DNA from: an uncultured Coriobacteriaceae bacterium
Lineage (GTDB): Bacteria; Actinomycetota; Coriobacteriia; Coriobacteriales; Coriobacteriaceae
NCBI GenBank assembly: GCA_944320725.1
Contig: CALUIM010000005.1
Location: 86,472 to 150,471, forward strand
Length of the DNA: 64,000 nucleotides
Direction of reading: 5' to 3'
Part shown: piece after piece, positions 34,962 through 45,011 of the stretch
How positions within the stretch are numbered: position 1 is the stretch's first letter
Layout: every line of letters starts with the position of its first letter
Made by a program: the position numbers and the translations under genes
Notes under the pieces: generated by a model
Told to the model about the DNA's origin: nothing
Databases searched by the model: none
The model's input: the letters and a program-made list of their open reading frames with translations, nothing else

Positions 34962-36227
34962 TTAGATCGCGGCGCTGAGGCTGCGCGCGCGGCGGATGGC
35001 TTCGGGGACGCGAGCGGCTAGTAGGTCGATATCCTTGGCACGCACATCATCGGCAAGCGAAAGACGCAGGCTGCCGCGCGCCCAGCGCGGATCGGTTATA
35101 CCGAGCGCGGTGATGACATGCGAAGGCCCGGTCTCGCCTGTGGAGCAGGCTGAGCCCGTGGCGGCGGCAACACCTGCGCGGTCGAGCAGCACCACAAGTA
35201 GCTCGCCATCCACGTCTTTGCAAAGGAGCGAAGCAATGCCCGGTAGGCGACGGTCGGCATGGGGGTCGCCGGTTGCGCGCACGTCGGGAACAGTAGTAAC
35301 AATGCGTTCGATGAGCTCGTCGCGAAGATGCGCCACGCGTTCCATGCGCGCTGCTTGATCATTGAGCTCCTGCTCAAGTGCGGTCGCCATGCCAACGGCA
35401 CCTGCGACGTTTTCGGTGCCGGCACGCATGCCGCGCTCCTGAGCGCCCCCTTGGATAAGGGGCGGAATGGAGAACCCTTCGCGCAGGTAGAGCGCGCCGG
35501 TTCCGCGCGGTCCGTGGAACTTGTGCGCCGAGAGCGAGAGCGCGTCCACGTCAAGCTCCTGCACGTTTACCGGGATATGTCCTACCGCCTGCACCGCATC
35601 GGTGTGGAAGGGCACGTCATGCGCGTGTGTTATCTGAGCGAGCTGAGAGACCGGTTGGATTGTGCCCACTTCGTTGTTGGCGAGCATAATCGATACCAGC
35701 GCAGCAGGGGGAGCGTCGATCCCATCGGCATCGTTGCGCTGCTGTAGCTGCGCAAGCGTTTTTGCGAGCGTTTCCGGCGCTACGTGGCATTGCGCATCGA
35801 CGGGCAGGTAGATGGTCTCCACGCCGCTGCGTGCGAGTGCCTCGCAGGTATGGAGCACCGCATGGTGCTCGACAGCGCTGGTAATCAGGCGAACGGGAGC
35901 ATCCGCTCCGTAGAGATCGCGAAACCGCTGCACGGCCCCGGTAAGCACCCATACATCAGATTCCGATCCACCGCTCGTGAAATAGATTTCGCGCGGCAAC
36001 ACCGCGCCAAGGCATGAGGCGATGCGCGAGCGCGCCGCCTCGAGTGCCTCCGCAGCTTCCCGCGAAATGCGATGGATGCCGCTCGGGTTGCCGTAGGCGG
36101 AGGTGAGATACGGCATCATGGCATCGAGCGCCGCGGGCGCAAGCGGTGTGGTGGCGGCATTATCTGCGTAGATGTAGGGCATATCGGCGGCGTGCGCCGC
36201 TGCTTCATGCGGTGTAGATTCGTTCAT
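34962..36227 (-). CDS. Cysteine desulfurase, NifS/IscS type
   Basis: The 421-residue PLP enzyme has the N-terminal DNAATTPLAP segment, the PLP lysine in LSAHKFHGPRG and the catalytic loop ATGSACSTGE, whose cysteine carries the persulfide. It supplies sulfur for iron-sulfur clusters or thiolated tRNA. The ATG at 36227 has a GAGGAG site. It lies 26 bases after a small membrane-protein gene. The NifU-like protein of the redox block is about 15 kb away; no IscU or thiI gene is adjacent here. Confidence 0.93.
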   Translation of the reverse strand: MNESTPHEAAAHAADMPYIYADNAATTPLAPAALDAMMPYLTSAYGNPSGIHRISREAAEALEAARSRIASCLGAVLPREIYFTSGGSESDVWVLTGAVQRFRDLYGADAPVRLITSAVEHHAVLHTCEALARSGVETIYLPVDAQCHVAPETLAKTLAQLQQRNDADGIDAPPAALVSIMLANNEVGTIQPVSQLAQITHAHDVPFHTDAVQAVGHIPVNVQELDVDALSLSAHKFHGPRGTGALYLREGFSIPPLIQGGAQERGMRAGTENVAGAVGMATALEQELNDQAARMERVAHLRDELIERIVTTVPDVRATGDPHADRRLPGIASLLCKDVDGELLVVLLDRAGVAAATGSACSTGETGPSHVITALGITDPRWARGSLRLSLADDVRAKDIDLLAARVPEAIRRARSLSAAI

Positions 36228-36253
36228 GATGGCTCCTCGCGACACCGAAGAGC

Positions 36254-36742
36254 TTACCGCAGAATGAAGAACCAAGCCACGACAGCGATGATAACTAGCA
36301 GCGCGACAAGCAGCACGATATGCGCGACGTGCCGGCGCGCTCGCGCCTGCCGTGCGGTGAAAATCGCCTTGCCGGGCTTGGGCGTTTGGAGGTAGCGCTC
36401 GTAATGAAGCGGCGCGTGTTGAGGTTGACCGTCTGGTCCCGCGGTGCGCTGCTGGCGTGGATGGGCAGGATGCGTGGGCCGTGTGCGGGGCAGATATTGC
36501 GGGTCGGAGGTGGCGACGCCCATATGCTTGCGGCCACTGGGAGCATCTACGTGCACCTGGTCGTCTTGAATGGGCTCTTGGGTGACATGCTGTCGCGGTC
36601 GTTGGTACGGGGCGCTCGACGACGTATATCGTGGGGTGTCCGCATGCGATGCGTGCGCAACATCGTGCAAGGGCGCACGCATTGCGTCAACGCCCTGCTC
36701 GCGTAGATAGCGCGATGCGTTGCTGTTATTGGTGCCGGCCAT
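36254..36742 (-). CDS. Small C-tail-anchored membrane protein
   Basis: From the ATG at 36742 (AGAAGGA site) the protein has 162 residues: a long proline/glutamine/histidine-rich hydrophilic region with basic end, then one C-terminal hydrophobic segment of about 20 residues. It appears tail-anchored with a disordered cytoplasmic part. It is upstream of the cysteine desulfurase on the same strand. I recognise no family. Confidence 0.6.
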   Translation of the reverse strand: MAGTNNSNASRYLREQGVDAMRAPLHDVAHASHADTPRYTSSSAPYQRPRQHVTQEPIQDDQVHVDAPSGRKHMGVATSDPQYLPRTRPTHPAHPRQQRTAGPDGQPQHAPLHYERYLQTPKPGKAIFTARQARARRHVAHIVLLVALLVIIAVVAWFFILR

Positions 36743-36919
36743 GGTGTCCTTCTCTGGAAATTGCCCGGAACGCATCCATTGTACGATGAAGTGAGGGGCC
36801 TGCAGAAGTGTTAGAGAAAATGCGAAGGCAATCATGGGCATTCCACAGGGGGCACGTGGTGCACCTGCTCGTTGGGGCGGCTCGGATGACCGAGCGAAGC
36901 AGCGCAAGGCGCGTACGCT

Positions 36920-36946
36920 AAATCTAAGTCTTGGCAACTTAGATTT
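36920..36946. promoter_or_regulatory. HAIR-like operator upstream of hsp20
   Basis: AAATCTAAGT and ACTTAGATTT form a perfect 10-bp inverted repeat with a 7-base spacer (CTTGGCA). HspR sites in actinobacteria (HAIR) are CTTGAGT-N7-ACTCAAG; here the inner arms read CTAAGT-N7-ACTTAG, with the same spacing and a related sequence. It lies 131 bases before hsp20. HspR binding is inferred; no hspR gene is in the window. Confidence 0.55.
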
Positions 36947-37077
36947 GATGATACTGTGACGCTTAAAAAATCTGAATTAGTCCGTTTAGCGAATCGCGAG
37001 CGGGGCATAACAGAGATGTCCAACGAAGTCCCGGGTTCCACCACGAACGCCGGGCAATCACGAAGGAGTGATTTTTT

Positions 37078-37506
37078 ATGGCAAGCATGATTCCGTATCG
37101 TTCCGTTTTTGGTCTCCGTCCTACCACCAGCGCCCTGTTCGACGCGTTCGACGACATGATGGATTTCGCCAACAACTCGGTTGCCAAGGCGTTCCCCATG
37201 GATGTCGAGGACACCGGCGAGGGCTATGAGGTCAAGGCGTACCTCACGGGCGTGAATAAGGACGACATCGACGTTGAGCTCAACGAGGGCCGTCTCTCCA
37301 TTTCGGTGAACGTTGAGGAGAAGGAGGAGGACAAGGGCAAGAACTACCTGCAGAAGGAGTTCAGCGCCTACAGCGCAACCCGCGGTGTCTACCTCAAGGA
37401 CGCGGCAAGCGAGGGCCTTTCCGCTCGCTATGCCGACGGCGTGCTCACCGTTACGGTGCCTAAGATCCAGGAGAAGAGCAACGTCACCAAGATCGCGATC
37501 GACTAG
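37078..37506 (+). CDS. Small heat-shock protein, Hsp20/alpha-crystallin family
   Basis: The 142-residue protein has an alpha-crystallin domain (about 38-135) with the family features YEVKAYLTGVNKDDIDVEL and a C-terminal ADGVLTVTVPK. Such proteins hold unfolding proteins until refolding and act in the cytoplasm. The ATG has GAAGGAG 8 bases upstream. It stands alone with its own promoter region carrying the HAIR-like site. Confidence 0.94.
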   Translation: MASMIPYRSVFGLRPTTSALFDAFDDMMDFANNSVAKAFPMDVEDTGEGYEVKAYLTGVNKDDIDVELNEGRLSISVNVEEKEEDKGKNYLQKEFSAYSATRGVYLKDAASEGLSARYADGVLTVTVPKIQEKSNVTKIAID

Positions 37507-37603
37507 GGGAGCGATTCCAGAACATAGGCCGCCTCAACAAGGCGTGCTAGACAGGGCGGCGCTCGGGCAAGATGGCTCGGGCGCTGCCCTCATGCGTACT
37601 GTG

Positions 37604-38422
37604 TTACCAGCAGCTGATGGGGCGATTCTGCCCAGCGGCACGGATATGCAGCGCAGGCGCGCCTGCTCCGCGCACAAGCGTGGCACTTGAGCCAAGTTCA
37701 TTGTCGAGTGAGGCTCCGAGCGCTTCGGCGAGGGCGCGCACGGCAAGGCTCGGGCGATTGTTTTCCTGCGAGATGTGCATGGCGACAAGCTGCTCGGTAC
37801 GCGCGGTTACCAGCTTGGGAACAGCTTCGGCCGCCTGCGCGTTCGAGAGGTGCCCGCGTTCCGAGATGATGCGATCTTGCAAGAACCGCGGGTAGGGGCC
37901 CGTGCGCAGCGTGGGAACATCATGGTTGCTCTCGAGCGCTAAAATGCGGCAATCGCGCAAAAGCTTCATCGCGCCAGGCGTGAGGACACCGGTGTCGGTG
38001 GCGAATCCAATGGCATCGCCGGCGCAGGTGAAGCGGTATCCAACGGGGTTTACCACATCGTGCGACGTGGGGAAGCTCTCCACGCGCACACCGGCGACCT
38101 CGAACACGGCGCCGGGGGCAAACGAAGTGAATGGCAGGCAGGCGAGATATGTTTTCGTATCGGCCGTCCCCAAGCTGGCGAAGAGCTCGCCTTCAAAACG
38201 TCGGCACCATACGGTGACGCCGCTTACGTGGTCGCCGTGCTCGTGTGTGAGCAAGAGCGCTCGAACCTTGTTCTCGTCGAGGTCAAGCTCGTGCATACGC
38301 GCGATCACCTCGCGACGCGAGAAGCCGTTGTCGATCATGATGAGCCCTTCGGGGCCCTCGACAAGCGCGCAGTTGCCCTTCGAGCCACTGCCGAGGATGT
38401 GAAGGTGAAGCGCGTGGGTCAA
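37604..38422 (-). CDS. MBL-fold metallohydrolase, YycJ/WalJ-like
   Basis: The 272-residue protein opens with LHLHILGSGSKGN and has the metallo-beta-lactamase motif HEHGDH near residue 61, plus SHDVV and the ATDTG loop, as in WalJ/YycJ proteins tied to DNA replication and repair. The only start with proper position is a TTG at 38422, with an AAAGGA site about 9 bases upstream. It diverges from tilS with a 55-base gap. Confidence 0.9.
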   Translation of the reverse strand: MTHALHLHILGSGSKGNCALVEGPEGLIMIDNGFSRREVIARMHELDLDENKVRALLLTHEHGDHVSGVTVWCRRFEGELFASLGTADTKTYLACLPFTSFAPGAVFEVAGVRVESFPTSHDVVNPVGYRFTCAGDAIGFATDTGVLTPGAMKLLRDCRILALESNHDVPTLRTGPYPRFLQDRIISERGHLSNAQAAEAVPKLVTARTEQLVAMHISQENNRPSLAVRALAEALGASLDNELGSSATLVRGAGAPALHIRAAGQNRPISCW

Positions 38423-38477
38423 TGTGGCCAGGTCCTTTCGAACGACTACAATGTCTACAGGTTTGAGGAGGTTGTCG

Positions 38478-40055
38478 ATGCCAACGGTCGCCCAGCATTA
38501 TATCCAGCGCCATCCGTCCGCCGCACCGGCGGGCGCCTCGCGGCACGAAGGTCCTGCGGCGCCCGTCGTTCTCATGGTATCAGGCGGTGCGGACTCAACG
38601 GCGCTGCTCGTTATGGCGTGCTTGTCGAAGCTCGATATCGCCGATGGCCGCGGCGAGGCGCGCATCGCGCGTGAGCGCATCCACGTGCTGCACGTGAACC
38701 ACCATCTGCGCGGCGCGGCCTCCGACGCCGATGAGGCGTTTGTGCGCCAGCTATGCGAACAGTTTGGCGTGCCCGTGTGCGTGGAGCACGCCGCGTTCGG
38801 CGACCTTCAAGGCCAGAATCTCGAAGGTGCTGCGCGCGAGGTGCGCTACCATGCCGCGCGCCGGTATGTGCGGGAACTGTGCCGCGAGGCGGGTTGTCCC
38901 CGCGCCTCGGCGCGTATCCTCACGGCTCATACGGCAAGCGATCGCGCCGAAACCTTTTTCATGAACGCAATCAAAGGTGCCGGTCTCGCCGGGCTCTCAA
39001 GCATTCCGCGCCGCCGCAACATCATCGTGCGACCGCTCATTGGCTTTACGCATGAGGAGCTCTGTCGGTATCTCGAGGTGGCGGGCTACATGTGGCGCGA
39101 GGACGAAAGCAATCAAGATACCGCCTACCTGCGCAACTTTGTCCGGCACCAGATTGTGCCTGTAGCGCGCGAGCGCAATGGGAATCTCGACAAAACCATC
39201 AGCGCTACCTGCGATATTTTATGTGACGAGGATGCCTTCATGGAGCATCTTGCTGCGAATGCTCTGCGCAGCTGCACGCGGCGTCGCGAGGAAGGGCTCG
39301 TGGTTCTCGACGCGACGCGTCTTGCTGCGGCCGAGATAGCCATTGCGCGGCGCATGGTGCGCCTGGCTGTGAAGGCGCTCGATCCCGATGTGCGCCTTGA
39401 GATGCGTCATGTCGAGGCGGTGCTTGCGCTTGTGGCGGCGGGTTCTGGCTCGCTCACGCTACCTGCCGGCATCGATGTGCGCATGGAGTTTGGCACCTGC
39501 GCGTTGCGCACGCCCGATGCACGTGAATCGCTTGTTGCCGGCTGGCTCACCGTTCCCGGCACGATGGCGCTTCCCGCCGGTGCGGTGCTTGAGGCAACGC
39601 TCGCGGTGGTGCCCGCGGGCGCCGATCCCGTGACGCTGGCACGCGAGGCGTCGCGCGACGACGGTGCCGGTGCGAGCACCGTGCTGGTGGATGCGGCGGC
39701 GCTGGGGTATGCCGAGCGCGATCTCATACGCTTGAAGGAAACCGCTTCGGGTCTGCCTGCCGAGGCGTTTTCGGCGCGCTTGTGGGTCGATGCCCCACAG
39801 CCCGGCGACCTCTTATGCCCGCTGGGGATGCACGGGCGTTCCAAGAAGCTTTCTGATTTGCTGGGCGAGGAGCATATTCCCGTTGCCGATCGTAGGCTTG
39901 TTCCCGTGGTGCGCACCGCGCCCGCCGGCGCCGTTGTGTGGGTTGGCGGAATTCGCCTCGATGACCGGTTTAAGTGCACGTCCACAACAAGAGTGCTGGT
40001 AAAATTACATATCCGCCCCGTAGGCGCCGCGTTAGACGGCTCTCTTGTGGGGTAA
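38478..40055 (+). CDS. tilS: tRNA(Ile)-lysidine synthase
   Basis: The 525-residue protein has a PP-loop ATPase motif, SGGADST, near residue 36, a LHVNHHLRG segment and the AHTASDRAETFFMN motif typical of TilS. It makes lysidine at position 34 of tRNA-Ile so AUA is read correctly. The C-terminal half contains the substrate-binding and tRNA-docking regions. The ATG at 38478 has GAGGAGG 7 bases upstream. tilS-hpt-ftsH is a long-conserved gene order. Confidence 0.94.
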   Translation: MPTVAQHYIQRHPSAAPAGASRHEGPAAPVVLMVSGGADSTALLVMACLSKLDIADGRGEARIARERIHVLHVNHHLRGAASDADEAFVRQLCEQFGVPVCVEHAAFGDLQGQNLEGAAREVRYHAARRYVRELCREAGCPRASARILTAHTASDRAETFFMNAIKGAGLAGLSSIPRRRNIIVRPLIGFTHEELCRYLEVAGYMWREDESNQDTAYLRNFVRHQIVPVARERNGNLDKTISATCDILCDEDAFMEHLAANALRSCTRRREEGLVVLDATRLAAAEIAIARRMVRLAVKALDPDVRLEMRHVEAVLALVAAGSGSLTLPAGIDVRMEFGTCALRTPDARESLVAGWLTVPGTMALPAGAVLEATLAVVPAGADPVTLAREASRDDGAGASTVLVDAAALGYAERDLIRLKETASGLPAEAFSARLWVDAPQPGDLLCPLGMHGRSKKLSDLLGEEHIPVADRRLVPVVRTAPAGAVVWVGGIRLDDRFKCTSTTRVLVKLHIRPVGAALDGSLVG

Positions 40056-40089
40056 GCTGCCGTAAGGTCCTAATTTGAGGAGGGTTCCC

Positions 40090-40638
40090 GTGTCCGAGCT
40101 GCATCCCGACATCGAAAAGGTTTTGTTCGACGAGGAGGAGATTGCGTCCATCGTGAAGCGTATGGGCGAGCAGATCTCGCGCGACTACGCGGGCAAGGAC
40201 CTGGTGCTCATCGCCGTGCTGCGCGGTGCCGTGGTGTTCATGGGCGACCTTATGCGTGCCATCGACGTGCCCCTCGCCATCGACTTCATGGCGGTATCGA
40301 GCTACGGCGCCAATGCCAAGAGCTCGGGCGTTGTGCGCATCGTCAAGGACCTCGACATGGATATCAAGGGTCGTGACGTGCTTATTGTCGAGGATATTCT
40401 CGATTCCGGCCTCACGCTCAAGTATCTCATGAAGAACCTATCCAACCGCGGGCCTGCATCGCTCGAGGTGGCGGCGTTCCTTTGGAAGGACATCGAAGGC
40501 AAGCAGGCAGCCATCAACCCCAAGTACGTGGGCACGCATTGCCCCGACGCCTTTGTGGTGGGCTACGGCCTCGACTTCGCCGAGCGCTACCGCAACCTCC
40601 CGTATGTGGGAATTCTTAAACCGGAGGTCTACTCATAG
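40090..40638 (+). CDS. hpt: Hypoxanthine phosphoribosyltransferase
   Basis: The 182-residue enzyme has the PRPP-binding motif VLIVEDILDSGLTL near residue 100 and the MAVSSYG segment. It salvages hypoxanthine and guanine to nucleotides. The start is a GTG at 40090 with GAGGAGGG 5-6 bases upstream; an upstream TTG overlaps the ribosome site and is rejected. Its stop overlaps the GTG of ftsH (TAGTG), showing coupling. Confidence 0.95.
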   Translation: MSELHPDIEKVLFDEEEIASIVKRMGEQISRDYAGKDLVLIAVLRGAVVFMGDLMRAIDVPLAIDFMAVSSYGANAKSSGVVRIVKDLDMDIKGRDVLIVEDILDSGLTLKYLMKNLSNRGPASLEVAAFLWKDIEGKQAAINPKYVGTHCPDAFVVGYGLDFAERYRNLPYVGILKPEVYS

Positions 40639-42923
40639 TGTTTTTCCGTTCCAACCAAAACGATTGCGTGACAGACATCGCCCTTCTCGCGGAGGGCGAT
40701 GCGCCCGATAATGCCCCGCGCGACGGCCAGCACGATGCCGGTGATGGCAAGAGCGGTCCGCAGCAGGACCGCGAGGACGGCGGCAACACCCGTCCGGACC
40801 GCGAGCAGCATCGCGACGAGTCCAGCCTCTTCGATCGGATGTTTCCCGAGGATGCCAAGTTTGGCGGGCGCCTGCAGGGCCCCAATCAGGGGCCATCGCG
40901 TTCCAACTGGCTTTATTTCCTGCTCGCATGCGCGCTGTTGGCCTACATGTTCTTCCAGATGGGCCCAACGCTTGGCGGCGGCACGACAACCGAGGAGCTT
41001 GCCACCAACGAGCTGGTAACCGCCATCAAGGAGAATCGCGTCGATTCGCTCACCTATACGGTGGTCGACGGCTCGGTGAGCGGCACGTACTGGGCCGATG
41101 CCAAAGATCGCGGCAAGGAGTCCAAGCTCGAGCACTTCACCTCGAACTACGTGGGATCGGATTCGCTGTCCGAGCTTATGGCCGCGCATCCCGAGACGGA
41201 ATACGTGGTTGATACCAGCGACCCCAACTTCTGGAGCAACCTCATTGTGAGCGCACTGCCCACGCTGGTACTGCTGGCGCTCATGGTGTACTTCATGCGC
41301 CAGATGATGGGTGCCAACAGCAAGACCATGCAGTTTGGCAAGACCAACGCAAAGACAAGCGAGGCCACGCGCCCCAAGGTGAAGTTCAAGGACGTCGCCG
41401 GCATCGATGAGGCGGTCGAGGAGCTCGAGGAGGTCCGCGACTTCCTTGCGTCGCCCGAGCGCTATCGCAAGCTCGGCGCCAAGATTCCGCGCGGCGTGCT
41501 GCTGGTAGGCCCTCCGGGCACTGGCAAGACGCTTCTGGCCAAGGCCGTTGCCGGCGAGGCAGGTGTGCCGTTCTTCTCCATCTCGGGTTCCGACTTCGTT
41601 GAGATGTTCGTGGGCGTGGGCGCAAGCCGCGTGCGCGACCTCTTCAAAGAGGCGAAGGCGCAGGCTCCTTCGATCATCTTCATCGACGAGATCGATGCCG
41701 TTGGCCGCCAGCGCGGCGCCGGTTTGGGCGGCGGCCACGACGAGCGCGAGCAGACCTTAAACCAGCTGCTCGTTGAGATGGACGGCTTCGAGGAGAACGA
41801 GAGCGTCATCCTCATCGCCGCCACCAACCGCCCCGACATCCTCGACCCGGCGCTGTTGCGCCCCGGGCGTTTCGACCGCCAAATCACCGTCGACCGCCCC
41901 GACGTGAAGGGCCGCGAGGCAATCCTTAAGGTGCACGCCGAGAACAAGCCGCTCGACGACGGCGTCAAGTTCGACAAGCTCGCACAGCTTACGGTGGGCT
42001 TCACGGGTGCCGACCTCATGAACCTCATGAACGAGGCCGCGCTGCTTGCGGCCCGTCGCAAGAAGAACCTCATTTCCATGGACGAGATCGAGGAGTCCAT
42101 GGAGCGCGTTATTGCCGGTCCCGCCAAGAAGGCCCGCGTTATGACCGAGAAAGAGCGCGCTACCATCGCCTACCACGAGAGCGGTCACGCCCTTGTGGGG
42201 CATATCCTCGAGCACTCCGACCCGGTGCACAAGATCTCGATTGTCTCTCGCGGTCAGGCGCTGGGCTATACGCTGCAGCTTCCTGCCGAGGATCACTTCC
42301 TCAAGACGAAAAACGAGATGCTCGACGAGCTCGCCGTCTTTCTGGGTGGCCGCGTCGCCGAGGAGCTCATGTGCGACGACATCACCTCCGGCGCCAGCAA
42401 CGACCTCGAGCGCGCCACGAAGATGGCTCGCGAGATGGTGACGCGTCTGGGTATGAGCGAGGAGCTGGGCACGCAGGTCTTTGGCGAGGCGCAGCATCAG
42501 GTGTTCTTGGGACGCGATTACGCCGATCACCAGGATTATTCCGAGGAAACGGCGCGGCGCATCGATATCGAGGTCCAGCGCATCATGCGCGAGGCGCATC
42601 GTCGCGCCGAGGCGATTCTCGAAGCGCGTCGCGATCAGCTCGAGCTCATGGCACATGTACTGCTGGAGCGCGAGACCGTCGAAGGCGAGGCCGTCGAGGC
42701 GCTGCTCGACAACGAGTGGGATGCCTACCTCGCCCGCGAGGCGGCCGCTTCGGATGCGTCGGCACCTCAGGCGGACGGCACCAAGCCCAAGGCACCCCGT
42801 ATGACCCAGGAGGAGCTCGAGGAGGATGCCGCTCGCTATGCCGAGGCGGCCATCGCGGCCGAGGATGAGGCGCTGCGCGAGCAGGCCATCTCCGAGAGCG
42901 AACGGAGCGCCACGGAGGAATAG
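40638..42923 (+). CDS. ftsH: ATP-dependent zinc metalloprotease FtsH
   Basis: The 761-residue protein has two membrane helices (about 90-108 and 203-225), an AAA+ module with Walker A GPPGTGKT and Walker B IIFIDEID, the second-region [22 protein letters not shown], and the zinc motif HESGH. It degrades membrane and cytoplasmic proteins. The N-terminus is extended: residues 1-65 are a polar Asp/Gln/Arg-rich segment before the first helix, longer than in most FtsH proteins. The C-terminus is an acidic tail. The GTG start overlaps the hpt stop. Confidence 0.95.
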   Translation: MFFRSNQNDCVTDIALLAEGDAPDNAPRDGQHDAGDGKSGPQQDREDGGNTRPDREQHRDESSLFDRMFPEDAKFGGRLQGPNQGPSRSNWLYFLLACALLAYMFFQMGPTLGGGTTTEELATNELVTAIKENRVDSLTYTVVDGSVSGTYWADAKDRGKESKLEHFTSNYVGSDSLSELMAAHPETEYVVDTSDPNFWSNLIVSALPTLVLLALMVYFMRQMMGANSKTMQFGKTNAKTSEATRPKVKFKDVAGIDEAVEELEEVRDFLASPERYRKLGAKIPRGVLLVGPPGTGKTLLAKAVAGEAGVPFFSISGSDFVEMFVGVGASRVRDLFKEAKAQAPSIIFIDEIDAVGRQRGAGLGGGHDEREQTLNQLLVEMDGFEENESVILIAATNRPDILDPALLRPGRFDRQITVDRPDVKGREAILKVHAENKPLDDGVKFDKLAQLTVGFTGADLMNLMNEAALLAARRKKNLISMDEIEESMERVIAGPAKKARVMTEKERATIAYHESGHALVGHILEHSDPVHKISIVSRGQALGYTLQLPAEDHFLKTKNEMLDELAVFLGGRVAEELMCDDITSGASNDLERATKMAREMVTRLGMSEELGTQVFGEAQHQVFLGRDYADHQDYSEETARRIDIEVQRIMREAHRRAEAILEARRDQLELMAHVLLERETVEGEAVEALLDNEWDAYLAREAAASDASAPQADGTKPKAPRMTQEELEEDAARYAEAAIAAEDEALREQAISESERSATEE

Positions 42924-42943
42924 CGCGTACGAAGGGGATGCTC

Positions 42944-44140
42944 ATGCTGAACGAGACCATGTATGCCTACGGCGTTGAGTCGTCGGTGATTCGCGAGATC
43001 TTCACCTATGCAAACGAGCGCAAGGCGCAGATTGGGGCAGAGCGTGTGTTCGACTTCAGCTTGGGCAACCCGAGCGTGCCGGCGCCCGATGCCGTGCGGG
43101 CCTCTATCGAGCGCTCGCTTGCCGAGCTCACGCCCGCCGAGTTGCACGGGTACACGCCGGCACCGGGGCTTCCTGCGGCACGTGAGGCGGTGGCGGCATC
43201 GCTTAACCGGCGTTTTGGCACCGCGTATACGGCAGCCGACGTGTTAATGACGGTAGGCGCTGCGGCATCGGTCTCCTGCACGCTTCATGCCGTTACGTGC
43301 CCGGGTGACGAGGTCATCGTTATCGCTCCGTTCTTCCCCGAATATCGCGTGTGGATCGAAATGGCGGGCGCTACCTGTATTGAGGTTCCCGCACATCAAG
43401 AAACCTTCCAGGTCGATGTCGAGGCAATCCGTCGCGCCATCACGCCGCGTACGGCGGCGATCATCATCGACTCGCCTAACAATCCAACCGGCGTGGTATA
43501 TCCGCGCGCGGTGCTCGAGGAGCTTGCGGCAGTGCTTGAAGCGGTGAATCGCACGCGCGCCGCAGAGCTCGGCCATCCGCAGCCCATCGTGCTCATCTCC
43601 GATGAGCCCTATCGCGAGATTGCCTACGGCGTCGAGGTCCCCTGGATTCCTGCGCTTTATGAGCACACGGTGGTGTGCTACTCCTACTCAAAATCGCTTT
43701 CGCTGCCTGGAGAGCGCGTGGGCTGGGTGCTTGTGCCACAGGTGAGCGAGGGTGCGCGCCGGGTGATGGCAGCAGTTGCCGGCGCCGCGCGCGCCCTGGG
43801 TTATGTGTGCGCTCCTGCGCTCTTCCAACGCGTGGTGGCAGACTGTGCCGATGTGCCGAGCGACGTTGCGGCATACGCGCGCAACCGCGATATGCTCACG
43901 CGGGCGCTGGCGCGTTTTGGGTACACCTATGTGGAGCCCGACGGAGCGTTCTACCTGTGGGTGCGTGCGCTCGAGGACGACGCGGAGGCATTCTGTGAGC
44001 GGGCGCGAGCCTTCGAGCTGCTGCCCGTTCCCTCGAACAGCTTCGGCGTGACCGGATGGGTGCGCGTGGGCTATTGCGTGGACGCGAGCGTCATCGAGTG
44101 CTCGCTACCGGCGTGGGAGCAGCTCGCCCAGACGTACTGA
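42944..44140 (+). CDS. Pyridoxal-phosphate aminotransferase, class I/II
   Basis: The 398-residue enzyme (from the ATG at 42944, GAAGGGG site) has the class I signature: the DSPNNPTGV cofactor segment and the PLP lysine in SYSKSLSLPGERVGW. It probably transaminates aspartate, alanine or an aromatic amino acid; the substrate cannot be told from sequence. An ATG 6 bases earlier overlaps the ribosome site. It precedes a PHP-phosphatase and an FmdE-like gene, which may share its transcript. Confidence 0.92.
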   Translation: MLNETMYAYGVESSVIREIFTYANERKAQIGAERVFDFSLGNPSVPAPDAVRASIERSLAELTPAELHGYTPAPGLPAAREAVAASLNRRFGTAYTAADVLMTVGAAASVSCTLHAVTCPGDEVIVIAPFFPEYRVWIEMAGATCIEVPAHQETFQVDVEAIRRAITPRTAAIIIDSPNNPTGVVYPRAVLEELAAVLEAVNRTRAAELGHPQPIVLISDEPYREIAYGVEVPWIPALYEHTVVCYSYSKSLSLPGERVGWVLVPQVSEGARRVMAAVAGAARALGYVCAPALFQRVVADCADVPSDVAAYARNRDMLTRALARFGYTYVEPDGAFYLWVRALEDDAEAFCERARAFELLPVPSNSFGVTGWVRVGYCVDASVIECSLPAWEQLAQTY

Positions 44141-44180
44141 CGCGGTTCAACCTGTCCCACGTATTTGAGAGGTGGTCTTC

Positions 44181-45011
44181 ATGTCATACACCATTGCAAG
44201 CGACATCCATACGCACACGCTCTATACGCGCCACGCCTACTCGACGCTTGCCGAGAACGTCGCGGCGGCGCGTGCGGCGGGGCTCGAAGTGTTGGGCTCG
44301 GCTGATCATTTTAGTTGCATGATCTACCCGGGCCATGATCTGCGCAACTACCAGTTCTTCCTCAATCAATCCATTTGGCCGCGCACGTGGGACGGCGTAA
44401 CGCTGCTGCGCGGCGCCGAGGCCGATATCGTTGGTCTGCATGGCGAGCTGTTTGGCCAGGACGTGGATGCCAACCTCACCATCGTGGGTTATCCCTATCG
44501 TGATGAAAAGACGCTGTTCGAGCGCGTGACCGAGGGACTCGATTATGTGGTGGCGAGCGTTCACGATAGCTCCTTTACCCGCGACGCCTCGCTTGCCCAA
44601 ACCACCGAGATGTATCTCGGCGCGTTGGAGCACCCCAAGGTGCTCGTGCTGGGCCATACGGGCCGCTCGGGCGTGCCGTTTGATATGGACGAGGTGCTCC
44701 TGCGTGCCAAGGAGCTCGGCAAGCTCATCGAGCTGAACGACCATAGCCTTGAAGTCGACGCGCGGGGGAAGTATCACGGAGCGTGCTCGGCCATCGCGCA
44801 GCGCTGCGCGGAGCTGGGTGTGCAGGTGAGCGTTTCGAGCGATGCACATCTGGCCATGTATATCGGGCGCTATCCCCATATCGAGCAGATGCTCGAGGAG
44901 ATTCATTTCCCCGAGGAGCTCATCGCCAACCGCAGCCGCGCCTCGCTGCTCGAGGCGATGGCGACCGCGGGCGTTTGCGATCTGCGCAATCTCATGAACG
45001 AGGAGGCCTAA
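44181..45011 (+). CDS. PHP-domain phosphatase
   Basis: The 276-residue protein has the PHP metal-binding motifs in order: DIHTHT (residue 7 on), ADHF near residue 38, GAEAD, the ASVHDSS segment and SSDAH near residue 222. It resembles YcdX-type phosphoesterases that bind three metals. The ATG has a GAGAGG site. The stop (TAA) abuts the next gene's GTG, so it is coupled to the FmdE-like gene. The substrate is unknown. Confidence 0.9.
   Translation: MSYTIASDIHTHTLYTRHAYSTLAENVAAARAAGLEVLGSADHFSCMIYPGHDLRNYQFFLNQSIWPRTWDGVTLLRGAEADIVGLHGELFGQDVDANLTIVGYPYRDEKTLFERVTEGLDYVVASVHDSSFTRDASLAQTTEMYLGALEHPKVLVLGHTGRSGVPFDMDEVLLRAKELGKLIELNDHSLEVDARGKYHGACSAIAQRCAELGVQVSVSSDAHLAMYIGRYPHIEQMLEEIHFPEELIANRSRASLLEAMATAGVCDLRNLMNEEA

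Noticed and set aside
36743..37077. CIRCE element (TTAGCACTC-N9-GAGTGCTAA) before hsp20
   Set aside because: TTAGC is present near 36986 but the second arm does not match; the HAIR-like repeat at 36920 is a better candidate.
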